Shown piece after piece: positions 9,155 to 17,760 of a stretch of DNA of 23,383 nucleotides. The stretch lies in assembly GCF_000003605.2 (NCBI RefSeq), contig NW_003106593.1, forward strand, positions 309,632 through 333,014, given 5' to 3'. Position 1 is the first letter of the stretch. Each line of letters begins with the position of its first letter. Source of the DNA: Saccoglossus kowalevskii (lineage: Eukaryota; Hemichordata; Enteropneusta; Harrimaniidae). The position numbers and the translations under genes were made by a program. The notes beneath the pieces are model-generated. The model saw only the letters and a program-made list of their open reading frames with translations. It ran no database searches and was not told the DNA's origin.

Positions 9155-12100
9155 CTGAGATTATAAAGACGAAAAGCATAAACACTTTATTACTAACAGG
9201 TACAAAAATGTGAGCAGCCTATTTTACATCGATAACATGAGTAGGCCACTAATCAAATCTGCGCATATGTTCAGAGCATCTATGTACCAAGTTTCATCAA
9301 AATCCAATGAGTGGTTCTTTAGATATCAGTGGAACAGTCGGACACACATACACACATACACACACACACACAGACACACTAACTGCAAAGACTCCCATTT
9401 TGTGCTTCGCACATGGGAGTCAAAAAGGCAGTGCAGCCAGACGGCTAGAACAGCTAAAAATTAGCTAATTATCATGCAAATTAGGTAATTAACGGGCATG
9501 GATTTTTACCAAAACCTAATCAAATCTGCGCATTGGCCCAGAGTATCTATGCACCAAGTTTCATCAAAAACCGATGTATGGTTCTTGAGATAGCAGTGGA
9601 ACAGTCGGACACACATACACACACACACAGACACACTAACTGCAAAGACTCCCATTTTGTGCTTCGCACATGGGAGTCAAAAAGGCAGTGCAGCCAGACG
9701 GCTACTTTGTAGCCACGTGTTCATTGTTTGTGTTTCATTTCAAGTGTAACATGGCGCGTGTTCTCTGCCCGACTATACGCCATGAATGCCGCTAGCCACA
9801 AGTCTCGGAGGCACTAAAACAAAAACGTCCTGTAATCGTGTTCATTGGAAAACAAAACAAATCACTAATAAATTTATGAAAACAGCTCCTTTTTGAATCG
9901 ATCTAAAAGCACTCTTAATTTGCGCAACAAAAACCAATAATTTCCGTTTTTACACTATTAATTCGTGCATTATTTTTACTACCGCGAATTAATCGAGTTT
10001 TTACGGTACCTTATTTAAGGCCTAAACTTCCATTTCAGAACTGTAGGGTAATAGTATTTGTACCAAATGTTGTACAGATGCACCATCATTAAATGGAACT
10101 ATAATTTGTTTTAATTCAGATGATGAGTATATTTATAACTTTGAAAGCGCTGTCAAGTACAAGTATGGATATCCCAAAATATCAGATTAATAATCTAATA
10201 GTCTAATGTCAGAGTGTTTGAGACACCATCATTTTCCCCACTAAAATCTTACTAACAAGCAGCCTGTCGGCTGAAATAGCTCCGCTGTTAGCAATGGTCA
10301 TTGCAATTAAAGAACAGAAGATATCATTAGAAAATGAACAATATGTATAGTATCAAAGCAACAGAACTTGCTGTTTCAAAAATATCACTTTTCACCAAAA
10401 ATAATCATCAAAATTAGATAATTGAAGATATCACCACAAAATTAACAAATCTGAAAGAGGTCCACATGCAGTACCTATATATGTAATATCAAAGCAATTG
10501 GACTTGCGATTTTTAACAAGAAGTCAAAAATATCACTTTTTACCAAAAATATTCACTAAAATTAGAGAATTAAAGATATTATAAAATGAACAAATCTGAA
10601 AGAGGTCCATGTGTAATATCAAAGCAATTGGACTTGCGGTTTTTAACAAGAAGTCGAAAATATCACTTTTCACCAAAAATTACAAAAATATTCACCAAAA
10701 TTAGAGAATTAAAGATATCATCATGAAATGAACAAATCTGAGAGGTCTACCCAAGGTACATATACACCAAGTATCAAAGCATTCAGGCTTGTAGTTTTTA
10801 AGAAGAAGTTGAAAAAGTAAAACATTGATACGGACGATGACGGACAATCACTCATATGATAAGCTCCGAACAAACAAAGTCAACAGCGGAGCTAAAAATA
10901 GAACAGACGTAACCATGGAACACCATGTGAAACAGATCAAATGTAGACTAACAACAATTTCAACTAAACCACATAACTTTGCTGTGGTTTTTGAGTGATT
11001 TGTTGTATATCTCAACAAAGTTTATTGCCTGAATAATTTTAAGCCCTTGCTAAATTATTCCATCGCCAGAACAGTTGAAAAATACATCTGTTATTGTGCC
11101 GTTTTTGTTTACTTTTCTGTTTGTCCAAATTGAACTTCATGAACAATTAATAACATTAGCTAATGTGACGTCACATAAAGTGATTTGACAGGCATTTATG
11201 AATGCACTTCTAATAGAGTAAATATGGTAAAAGTTACAGTATTAAACCATGTAACTTACCCTGCTTCGTCTGCTACTTCTTGCATGAGTCCGTCCACACT
11301 GCCTTGTGGTACTGTCAACGTTGTTGTAGCACTCATTGTGTTTTCCATGTAACTTGATTGCACATCTAAGTCCTCAAACTGCTTTTCAAACTTATCCATG
11401 AGCAATGAAATCTACAATTATCAAGAACAATTTTATTTTAGTCTACAAGTGTCTATATACACCTTTACTCAGGGGGGCAGAGCTACGTCACAGAACGTAC
11501 TACGCTCTAGTACGTGCACCACTGTACCTTGTATTTCTATGGGCTCTGTGCAGGTCAAATCTTGTTACACTGTGAGAGACAACAACTAACCTAAAGTACA
11601 TGTTTTTGTGTTGTTTTCACCGATGAAAATGCCTGGATGTTCACTCCCAACATTATTGGAAAGTAAAATCATCCATAACTAAATTAACAAGTTCCAAGAT
11701 ATGATGACAGAAGTGAAAGTGTGTCTGTCCGAGTAAACTTGTATTATATTGGATGTGGTGTACTTTCACTTTCTAAGATTTTTTGTTGGGAAGAAAGGAA
11801 GGTGTTGAAAAGTCTATTGTTTGTTCTTGCTTGTGATTGGTCCTGATACTGTTCGGTGAAGTACAATTACCGGTATGTCTGCTCTTAAAAACTGCGATAT
11901 ACTTTATTCTAGCTGGAATTAATATTTGCTGAAAAGACTTTTTGAGCGTTTTGTATGGAATTTATTTTCACTGATTTTTGACAAGTTGAATGTAAAATAT
12001 AGGAAAAAGGGTATATTCGCTGGATTTTATTTTCAATGAATCATTATTTCAGCGAAAATAAAGAAAATTAATTCCAAGCGAAAATAAAGTATTTTACAGG

Positions 12101-15100
12101 AATGCAATTCAGACTTAATAGACATCTCACAAAATATGCATATTAATATAATATGTAATTCATGTTTTCTTACAATAGAAATAATAAGTTCAATCACCAC
12201 ATTCTTGTGGCCAATCATGATTAAACCATCGTATGGGTTTAAAAAGTCTTGAGAGAACACTGTAATATATACTACTGTAAAACTATTTATTTTCACTATT
12301 TTATTGCTTTGAGCAATTTCACTGGGTTTATGAACAATGACATGACATGTAAATTCAATTTAGAAGATTTACTTACCAGCAAAAAATTACGAACGAAATT
12401 AAAACCCAGTGAATAATTAGTGCGTTTTACAGTATCAGGCTAATAAGATTAAAGACTGGAGTATCTACCTTTTCAAGGTTCATTGACCTCATTGCTGCAT
12501 CCATAGACTTAACTACACCAGCCATAGATGAAGTAACTTTTTTCATTGTGACTGCTGATTGTACTCTAGAAGCCGTGGCATCAATTCTAGCACTCATTCT
12601 CAAGAAATTTAATGATTGGTTCTTTTGTCTAATCGCGTTTTCTGCATGAATCCTAGCACCTTCCATGTTACCTTTCTGTATTGCCTGAAATCACAAAATA
12701 TAACCTGTCATATGCTGGAAATACATGATATAACGCTGACAATTGGAGCAATTCCTCCATACACATGTCACTTATTACTTATTACCACTGGACACAACTT
12801 TTATATATACTTCTTTTTTACTTTTGTTGCGCTAGTGTACATCGATCTAAATAGGGACAGCCGTGGAACCGGATGCTCCTAGATTTGCTTCAGACTCCTA
12901 GTTTAACTTGCCAAGGACTCTCTTTGACTCCATACACGCCTCATCACTACCACATTAAATATTTTTTGAATGTTCATCTTTATGATGCGCTTTACAAAAT
13001 ATTTTTTATCCTTCCTATTTGTTTTCCATAGTACTATCATTACTCTACCTCTTCGCTGGTTCCCAGCATCCCTAACCGCCATATTGTTCCACATGGCTGG
13101 GATCCAAAATTGTGTTACTATTCTTCACCCCTGGTTGAAATTTATTTACACTGTGAATGTATATTTTTTTTTAATTTGCTTGCAACTCACCAGGAATGAA
13201 AGAAAAATTCTAACACACCAAAATGTCATTCTAATTCTACAATAACAACATGCAATAGATACCCTGTGCCTCGACACTATTTCTTTACAAACACATGTAT
13301 TGCACACATAACACTATAATGTAAGACTTTTGCAACCATTGATGGTTTATTGTGTTTCTTATTTTTTAAAAGTGTCATCAAAATTCTACACAAATCATTC
13401 CATTTAATTTGTTCCTATGTTTAAGCAGCATCTGTTTATTTCTATATATATTTGAAGCCTGTCTCTAATGTGCATATAAACAAAACACTACATTGATTGT
13501 ATGTTGAATCATTAAAATATGACTTACCTGTAAAATACTTTATTTTCGATTGGAATTTATTTTCACTATTTTCGCTGAAGGAATGATTCAGTGAAAATAA
13601 AATCCAGCGAATATACCTTTTTCCCTATATTTTATATTCAACTCGTCAAAAATCAGTGAAAATAAATTCCATACAAAACACCCAAAAGTCTTTTCAGTGA
13701 AAATTAATTCCAGCTAAAATAAAGTATTCTACAGTACTTTGTCCATAGACACACCACTGTGTGCAAGTGCATGTGCTACTAAGAACAAATACGGTATTTG
13801 TAGGCACAACAATATCTATGAACTTGTACATACCTTTTTTAGTTTTGTTTTTTCCACTTTTTCTTCTTTATCACATTTTTTAGATTGCCTAGCTAGATCT
13901 TTAGCAGCAAACTTTAAATTAAACAAATGTTCTGACAATCTTGTTAAGGATAATTATATTGCTACTGTAACAAAACTACCATTGCAACAACATATACAAG
14001 CATACATGTCGATGAACAAAACTTGCATCTATAGATCAGTTTATACATCAACATTGCCACAAGGCTTTGGCTTGGGCAAGACAATAAATGTGCAATTATA
14101 ACTGAACTGCATCATGGGTAATATGGCATGTCAGTATTAAAATTTACAAATCCTCCCATGTCCACAAATCCTTCTTTAATAGATGGTCATGTAATAAGAC
14201 TTTTTGGTCTTTGTCACTTTAACCTAACTTTATCAAATCCATTGAGGAGCATGCACACATACACACACAAATAATCCAAATTTTGGTACTTTGTGGGATA
14301 GTTTTATCAGGTTGCACAAATAGGCACGTTTTTCAACAAATATTTGAGGCTTATTTGGGAGTAAATACCTGTCCTTTAATTAATTTCCACCATAACCAGT
14401 AGTTAAATTGAGAGCATAATTATCTTGACAAATATTTGAAACTTATTTTGGTGTAAACAATTCTTGTTTTAATTAACTTCCACCATTACAAGTTGTTAAA
14501 TTGAGGGAATTAATTACTCAACAAATATTTGGGACTCATTTAAGAGAAAACAACTCTTGTTTAAATAATTTTGACAATTGCAAGTTGTTAAATTAAAGTA
14601 ATAAATATACTGGGATCCTTGGATATTTGATTGAATTGTGAAACTTCCTAAAAAATGTTACCCGGTAACTGTTGAATTCGAACCCTCAATCAACAATTTT
14701 AAATTTCACAGACAGTACCACAACACCACAGAGGATATTCATTGATTTCCTGAATTATTTTCGTGATATAGAACACACCATCTTGACACCTTATATCTAG
14801 AAAAACTCACCTTGACTTTCTTTCTGTTTCTTTCTTGTAACGATCTGATAACTGCTGAACAAATTGCGTGCTCGCCAGTTTAAATCGTTAATTAATTATT
14901 ATTTATTTATTTATATGCATGGTGGTGTTTTTTGAGGTTTATTAATCATGACATTCTTTGTTTACTTTTCAAAGGTTTGCACTTTGATGGTACACTTGTG
15001 TCCCATGCTACAACATAGGTGGCTGAATGGTGGTCATTTTGCACACTACTTGAATGTCCCGATAATTGACTGAAAATGAGTTCAATGAAAAAGCCAAAAT

Positions 15101-17011
15101 GATCACTTTGGTTCCGGCGAGTGTTTATATAGTGTGATTTTAACCCTCAGGATTTGTATTATGTGTTTTTTCATTTCCCATGTGTGCCACACTGTAATAT
15201 GCGACCACTTCTTTATTTTATAGTTTCAACCACACGGCCATGTTGCAGCGAAGTATGTGAACCCTGGTGTGACTCCACTGACTACATGTATACAATATGA
15301 ATTGTTCTTGTCGCGAACAGTAATATTATTAATTTTGTTGTTATTATCATAATATTTTATGTTATAGTGATGGCACTGATATCCAAATTAATAAATAATA
15401 AGCGTCAATCTACGTCCACACAAGATCGGATTGACCAATCAGTGTTTGTTTTACTAATACTTCTGTTCGATTCTTGTTGTTTCTGCGTTCCTGTACCAGT
15501 TGCACTTTTCTCACTGCTGTATTAGCAGAGTCATTTGGAAATAAATGGTATACAGGTTGCGTACATCACTCTAAAACGACCTAACTGTGTCTTTTATTTC
15601 TGTGGTTCTATTCACAGTTCTGTTTAACATGCTAGGATTTATTACTATTATTATCATTATATTCATACTCCATAATGTCATGTTCACTTTATAGCTTACA
15701 GCTGAAGATCTAACTAGAAGAGGCTAACAAACATATAAACAATTTTATGAACTTACACTGTGATCCATATATCATATAACAATTTTAAAAACAGTTACCT
15801 TAAAAGACATCATCACCTCCTTCCAAATTAATTTTATTTTTATAATTGTCCTTTTGCTTATTACAGTATTATATCCTTATTATAGTATTATAATTGTATT
15901 TTTTGCGATTGTTTGTGTATTGTTTTGTTGGTGACTGCATGTTTTCTTTGTTATGTAACCATTTTAATTCCTTCTGAGGAGTTTTAAGCGTTCTTTATGT
16001 ATATTGAAAAATATCATCATGTGATTTGTTCCATTTTATTGGTAACGTCTCAAGCATCTTTATTATAATTTGTATATACCAATTTGTAAATACTGAACAA
16101 ACGACAATAAAAGTTTCTTAAGGACATCTCACCCACAACTCTAATTCTAACCTTGTCCCTCCAGTGCCCCTTTGTCAGGATACGTATAGTTATTTGAGGG
16201 TGCATATACAATTACATTGGGGGCTGTAGTTATGGTTATAGTTATGGTAGCCTGATGAGGTTGCATGAGTTGCACTCTCAGCGCTGCTCTAAACCCAATA
16301 CACGCCTGACGGAATGATGTAGTTTTTCACTTCCCCTCGCGATTTTTTGTTGGTACCAATCAAATTGCAAGAACGGCAGATAGTGACAGCCATCAAAGGG
16401 TAACCATTCACAGCAGAGTTTATTTGTTTGTTGACATAATGTGCGATAAGGTGCTGGAAAATTTTCGCCCAATGTTTATCATCTTGTCGTAAACTAACTG
16501 TGATTTTTGCCAACAATGCAAACACAGCTTTGACGGTGTTATCATGACCACCATAATGAATATTCATTGTAACTCATTAAAGAAGGCATGAACTTTGAAT
16601 TCACAGTATTGAGGTCTGATGCCATTCGACCAGCAGGGCCTACTCACGCCCACATGTCAGGCTAAGGTTATGGGTTAGCCGGTCTTAAGGAACTCCCCCA
16701 AAGGATCCTGATTGTGTAGGTACATCTTCTGGAATTGCACCTACATGTATATTTTTTCTGTATTTACTCTGGGAAATTGAAAGTCTTCCTAACCTTGACC
16801 CTAACCCTAAAATGGCCCTTTAGATAATAGGTGACTTCAAGAAGAGCATGTACATTTAAATTGAGAGGGGCACTGTGGTTTAGGTGTACTAGTGCAAAAA
16901 ACTCATTCTTTGAAAAATGACATGGGCCTTTAAACTGACATTGCGGACATGCAATTAGATGTAGGGGTGGAGTCCAAAACAGCTTCTCTTACCTTCAGTC
17001 AATGCAGTCAT
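9037..17011 (-). CDS. CHMP1B: Charged multivesicular body protein 1B (ESCRT-III subunit), five coding exons
   Basis: Joining minus-strand exons 17011-16993, 13931-13834, 12684-12469, 11411-11260 and 9154-9037 gives 603 nt, 200 residues plus TAA; human CHMP1B has 199. All introns are GT-AG and all phases match. In the family, CHMP1 proteins are Snf7-fold ESCRT-III subunits on endosomal membranes and at the midbody that recruit VPS4 and spastin. What shows this here: [19 protein letters not shown] in helix 1 (basic, residues 8-26), [52 protein letters not shown], the CHMP1B-type [10 protein letters not shown] and a C-terminal MIM1 motif, LSQRLAKLR (190-198), that binds MIT domains. The start is ATG 17009-17011, with an in-frame TAG 18 nt upstream. 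I call the B rather than the A paralogue because of the C-terminal half. The mammalian CHMP1B gene is intronless in its coding region, while this copy keeps introns. Confidence 0.93.
9341..9386. repeat. CA microsatellite
   Basis: An ACACAC tract with a few AT and AG interruptions inside copy 1 of the family 2 element. A shorter version is at 9609-9634 in copy 2, and the length difference accounts for most of the spacing difference between the copies. Confidence 0.8.
9390..9421. repeat. 32-nt nested hairpin (copy 1)
   Basis: The outer stem GACTCCCAT/ATGGGAGTC and inner stem GTGC/GCAC enclose a TTC loop, with three unpaired T on the left arm. The same sequence recurs near 9647-9678. Confidence 0.8.
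9705..10276. other. Intron 4 sequence with an imperfect hairpin
   Basis: No gene is seen. Around 9942-9999, ATTAATTCGTG and CGCGAATTAAT form an imperfect inverted repeat flanked by GTTTTTACAC and GAGTTTTTACGG, which looks like a short decayed member of the CTGTAAAA MITE group. 9750-9830 is richer in CpG but carries no convincing frame. Confidence 0.35.
10277..10894 (+). mobile_element. 618-bp non-autonomous element with 13-bp TIRs and four tandem core units (family 3)
   Basis: Inverted ends TAGCTCCGCTGTT (10277-10289) and AACAGCGGAGCTA (10882-10894) are exact complements. Inside are four degenerate tandem units marked by TATCAAAGCA near 10351, 10487, 10617 and 10772 (spacing about 136, 130, 155), sharing AAATATCACTTTTCACCAAA and ACAAATCTGAAAGAGGTCCA. 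Toward the right end come ACGGACGATGACGGAC and then an AGCTCCG...CGGAGCT stem. No transposase or replication gene is encoded. The plan is like tandem-core non-autonomous DNA elements. Confidence 0.7.
10895..11259. other. Intron 4 sequence, no gene seen
   Basis: AT-rich intronic sequence. It contains a 12-bp palindrome TGTGACGTCACA (about 11164-11175) with a full CRE core TGACGTCA at 11166-11173; whether it is used as an enhancer cannot be told. Confidence 0.35.
11260..11411 (-). CDS. CHMP1B: CHMP1B coding exon 4
   Basis: A 152-nt exon between acceptor AATTGTAG and donor GCAGG|GTAAGT. It encodes [20 protein letters not shown] to VADEA plus two bases of a Gly codon completed by exon 5. This is the helix 4 region with the [13 protein letters not shown] stretch typical of CHMP1. 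Confidence 0.94.
11892..12099 (-). mobile_element. MITE, copy B of the CTGTAAAATAC family (reverse orientation)
   Basis: The interior is the reverse complement of the 6661-6859 copy: it holds GCGTTTTGTATGGAATTTAT and GGGTATATTCGCTGGATTTT, and ends AATAAAGTATTTTACAG. The left end (CTGCGATATACTTTATT) is decayed, and flanking TA is lost on at least one side. It lies in CHMP1B intron 3. Confidence 0.65.
12275..12432. mobile_element. TA-flanked MITE next to CHMP1B exon 3
   Basis: This 158-bp element is flanked by TA (12273-12274, 12433-12434). The left end CTGTAAAACTATTTATTTTC and inverted right end CTGTAAAACGCACTAATTAT share the 9-bp terminus and then diverge partly. It is closest to the 7947-8117 copy. 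It ends 36 nt from the exon 3 donor, inside intron 3. Confidence 0.6.
12469..12684 (-). CDS. CHMP1B: CHMP1B coding exon 3
   Basis: A 216-nt, exactly 72-codon exon between acceptor GTGATTTCAG and donor AAG|GTAGAT. It starts [20 protein letters not shown] and ends MNLEK: helices 2 and 3 of the Snf7 core, the most conserved part of the protein. A MITE (12275-12432) sits only 36 nt past its donor. Confidence 0.95.
12685..13527. other. CHMP1B intron 2 sequence, no gene seen
   Basis: Two overlapping ORFs on opposite strands (12970-13245 +, 12903-13094 -) occur here, but both have low-complexity translations without family features. Nothing further is supported. Confidence 0.45.
13528..13734 (+). 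mobile_element. MITE, copy C of the CTGTAAAATAC family
   Basis: 207 bp, starting CTGTAAAATACTTTATTTTC and ending AAGTATTCTACAG followed by TA; the left flanking dinucleotide is AC rather than TA. The interior matches the 6661-6859 copy closely (GCTGAAGGRATGATTC, CCAGCGAATATAC). It sits in intron 2, about 100 nt from exon 2. Confidence 0.75.
13834..13931 (-). CDS. CHMP1B: CHMP1B coding exon 2
   Basis: A 98-nt exon between acceptor GATTGTCAG and donor AAG|GTATGT. It encodes residues 7-39, the basic N-terminal helix with [20 protein letters not shown], characteristic of CHMP1. The plus-strand ORF covering this stretch is its antisense shadow. Confidence 0.92.
14334..14602. repeat. Three tandem units of about 93 bp
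   Basis: The units start near 14334, 14426 and 14519 with YRACAAATATTTG and each contain TTTAATTA(A/C)YTTCCACCAT-like and AGTTGTTAAATTGAG-like segments. They lie in CHMP1B intron 1, directly next to the tRNA-like segment at 14665-14735, and may be the body of the same element. No coding frame. Confidence 0.6.
14665..14735 (-). repeat. tRNA-derived SINE-like head
   Basis: On the minus strand, TGTGGTGTTGTGGTACTGTC resembles a pol III A box and GGGTTCGAATTC, about 35 nt further on, an almost perfect B box. A clean cloverleaf with paired acceptor ends is not evident, so this reads as a tRNA-derived SINE promoter, not a functional tRNA gene. The 93-bp tandem units lie just downstream in the transcribed direction. 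Confidence 0.5.
14746..16288. other. CHMP1B intron 1 sequence, no gene proven
   Basis: Mostly AT-rich. On the minus strand a short stretch before 14811 ends in a consensus-like donor (GTCAAG|GTGAGT), but no frame linked to CHMP1B works through it (see rejected items). Three GGTTA-type words near 16225-16250 look like simple-sequence drift. Confidence 0.4.
16289..16567 (-). CDS. Unrecognised 92-codon ORF inside CHMP1B intron 1
   Basis: It starts at ATG ([20 protein letters not shown]) with an in-frame TGA 9 nt upstream and ends at TAG. The translation has a protein-like mix of hydrophobic and charged residues, one CRSC pair of cysteines and a GTNKKSRGE basic stretch. The G+C of the region is above its AT-rich surroundings. 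It could be a domesticated or decayed fragment, an exon of a nested gene or chance. It lies on the same strand as CHMP1B but is not needed by it. I recognise no family. Confidence 0.25.
   Translation of the reverse strand: MNIHYGGHDNTVKAVFALLAKITVSLRQDDKHWAKIFQHLIAHYVNKQINSAVNGYPLMAVTICRSCNLIGTNKKSRGEVKNYIIPSGVYWV
16993..17011 (-). CDS. CHMP1B: CHMP1B coding exon 1 (start codon, 19 coding nt)
   Basis: It encodes MTALTE plus the first base of the next Glu codon, followed by a strong donor, GAAG|GTAAGAG. Phase 1 matches exon 2, which begins AA CAT TTG. It was found by phase and donor strength, since the coding part is too short to recognise by homology. The Kozak context is weak (T at -3). Intron 1 is about 3.06 kb. 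Confidence 0.75.
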
Positions 17012-17394
17012 GCAGAAGACAAGAATCTAGACCAACTATCACTGCATACATTCCATAAATAAAGTAGTATGGCATATTACCAACACAATCATAGCAATCT
17101 ATCAATTCCCAACTGTTTCCAGGCATGACACTTCCGACATCTCGTACATTTCATGACAACAACATTGAGGATGTGTCTCGTTGTGTGAGATTTCCTTATT
17201 TTCTGTGTAATGAAAACACACTTTTAACTGGAACGTTACATTCTAAAAAGGATACTTTCCATCTGGGCAGTCATCTTGACGGTAAAATCTGTGGTTACTT
17301 CTGTCCAACTCAAGAAAATTCGCTAATAACCAGGTGCGAATGAATCACCAAAAGAAATAGCCACACAATTTATTTTCGTCCTGTGAGGTTTTTG

Positions 17395-17760
17395 AGCTCA
17401 TAAATTTATGACGTCATCAGTTATTGTGTAGCGTTATCGTTCGATGTTTCTCTTGGTGTTCTGAATCTATCAGGGACGTCATAAACTCAAAAAATAGGTG
17501 AATTTTAATAAATTAAAATATATACATTTCCAAGTTGCTCAAGAGCGCTAACTTTTAATTAGAAGTAGTATGTCACATGATATCACTTTGCGCATGCTCA
17601 CGGCGGCCGCCATGTTGTTCTGACTTCCTGCAGATATTTTTTTACTTTGCCTGGAATCTTATTTTAGTGTGCTCTGCGTGCAAAATATCTGAGTTGGTGC
17701 AGCGATCGTGGCAGTTGAAGCTCTCAAAATGTTCGGCAAGTGATCGTAGAGGTAAATATA
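17395..17760. promoter_or_regulatory. Candidate CHMP1B promoter region, possibly bidirectional
   Basis: This segment 0.4-0.75 kb upstream of the CHMP1B start is richer in CpG than its surroundings. It has a perfect CRE, TGACGTCA (17409-17416), a second GACGTCA near 17474, an NRF1-like GCGCATGC (near 17590), and GGCGGCCGCCATGTTG, which read on the minus strand gives a YY1-like CAACATGGCGGC, next to a TTCCT ETS core. Such combinations are common at housekeeping promoters. On the plus strand a donor-like GTAGAG|GTAAAT at about 17752 could end an untranslated exon going the other way. No TATA box is obvious. Confidence 0.35.

Larger units (their letters stand above)
9210..9704 (+). repeat. Two direct copies of a hairpin-ended interspersed element (family 2) in CHMP1B intron 4
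   Basis: Copy 1 (about 9251-9447) and copy 2 (about 9528-9704) each run: AATCAAATCTGCGCAT, a core with TACCAAGTTTCATCAAAA or CACCAAGTTTCATCAAAA, GTGGAACAGTCGGACACACA, a CA microsatellite, AACTGCAAAGACTCCCAT, a hairpin, then AAAAAGGCAGTGCAGCCAGA. They differ mainly in CA-repeat length and scattered substitutions. No transposition gene is present. The ORF from 9210 simply reads across it. Confidence 0.75.

Noticed and set aside
9210-9464. 84-codon ORF with HTHTYTHTH stretch
   Set aside because: It reads through the CA microsatellite and hairpin of a repeat element.
13739-14101. 120-codon plus-strand ORF
   Set aside because: It overlaps CHMP1B exon 2 in antisense, and its translation mirrors that exon; shadow frame.
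14665-14735. Functional tRNA gene
   Set aside because: A- and B-box-like words are present, but I cannot pair the acceptor or anticodon stems, so I call a SINE head instead.
14811-14880. Minus-strand exon-like stretch ending GTCAAG|GTGAGT, considered as CHMP1B first exon
   Set aside because: In the phase needed by exon 2 it has no ATG and meets a stop upstream, while 16993-17011 provides ATG, phase and a strong donor.
16790-16812. CCTAACCCTAA telomere-like words
   Set aside because: Only about two degenerate copies; too short to be an interstitial telomere array.
17600-17625. Start codon in the minus-strand CAACATGGCGGCCGCC context as the CHMP1B start
   Set aside because: The frame is MAAAV... 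and no splice from it reaches exon 2 in the required phase; kept only as a YY1-like promoter motif.
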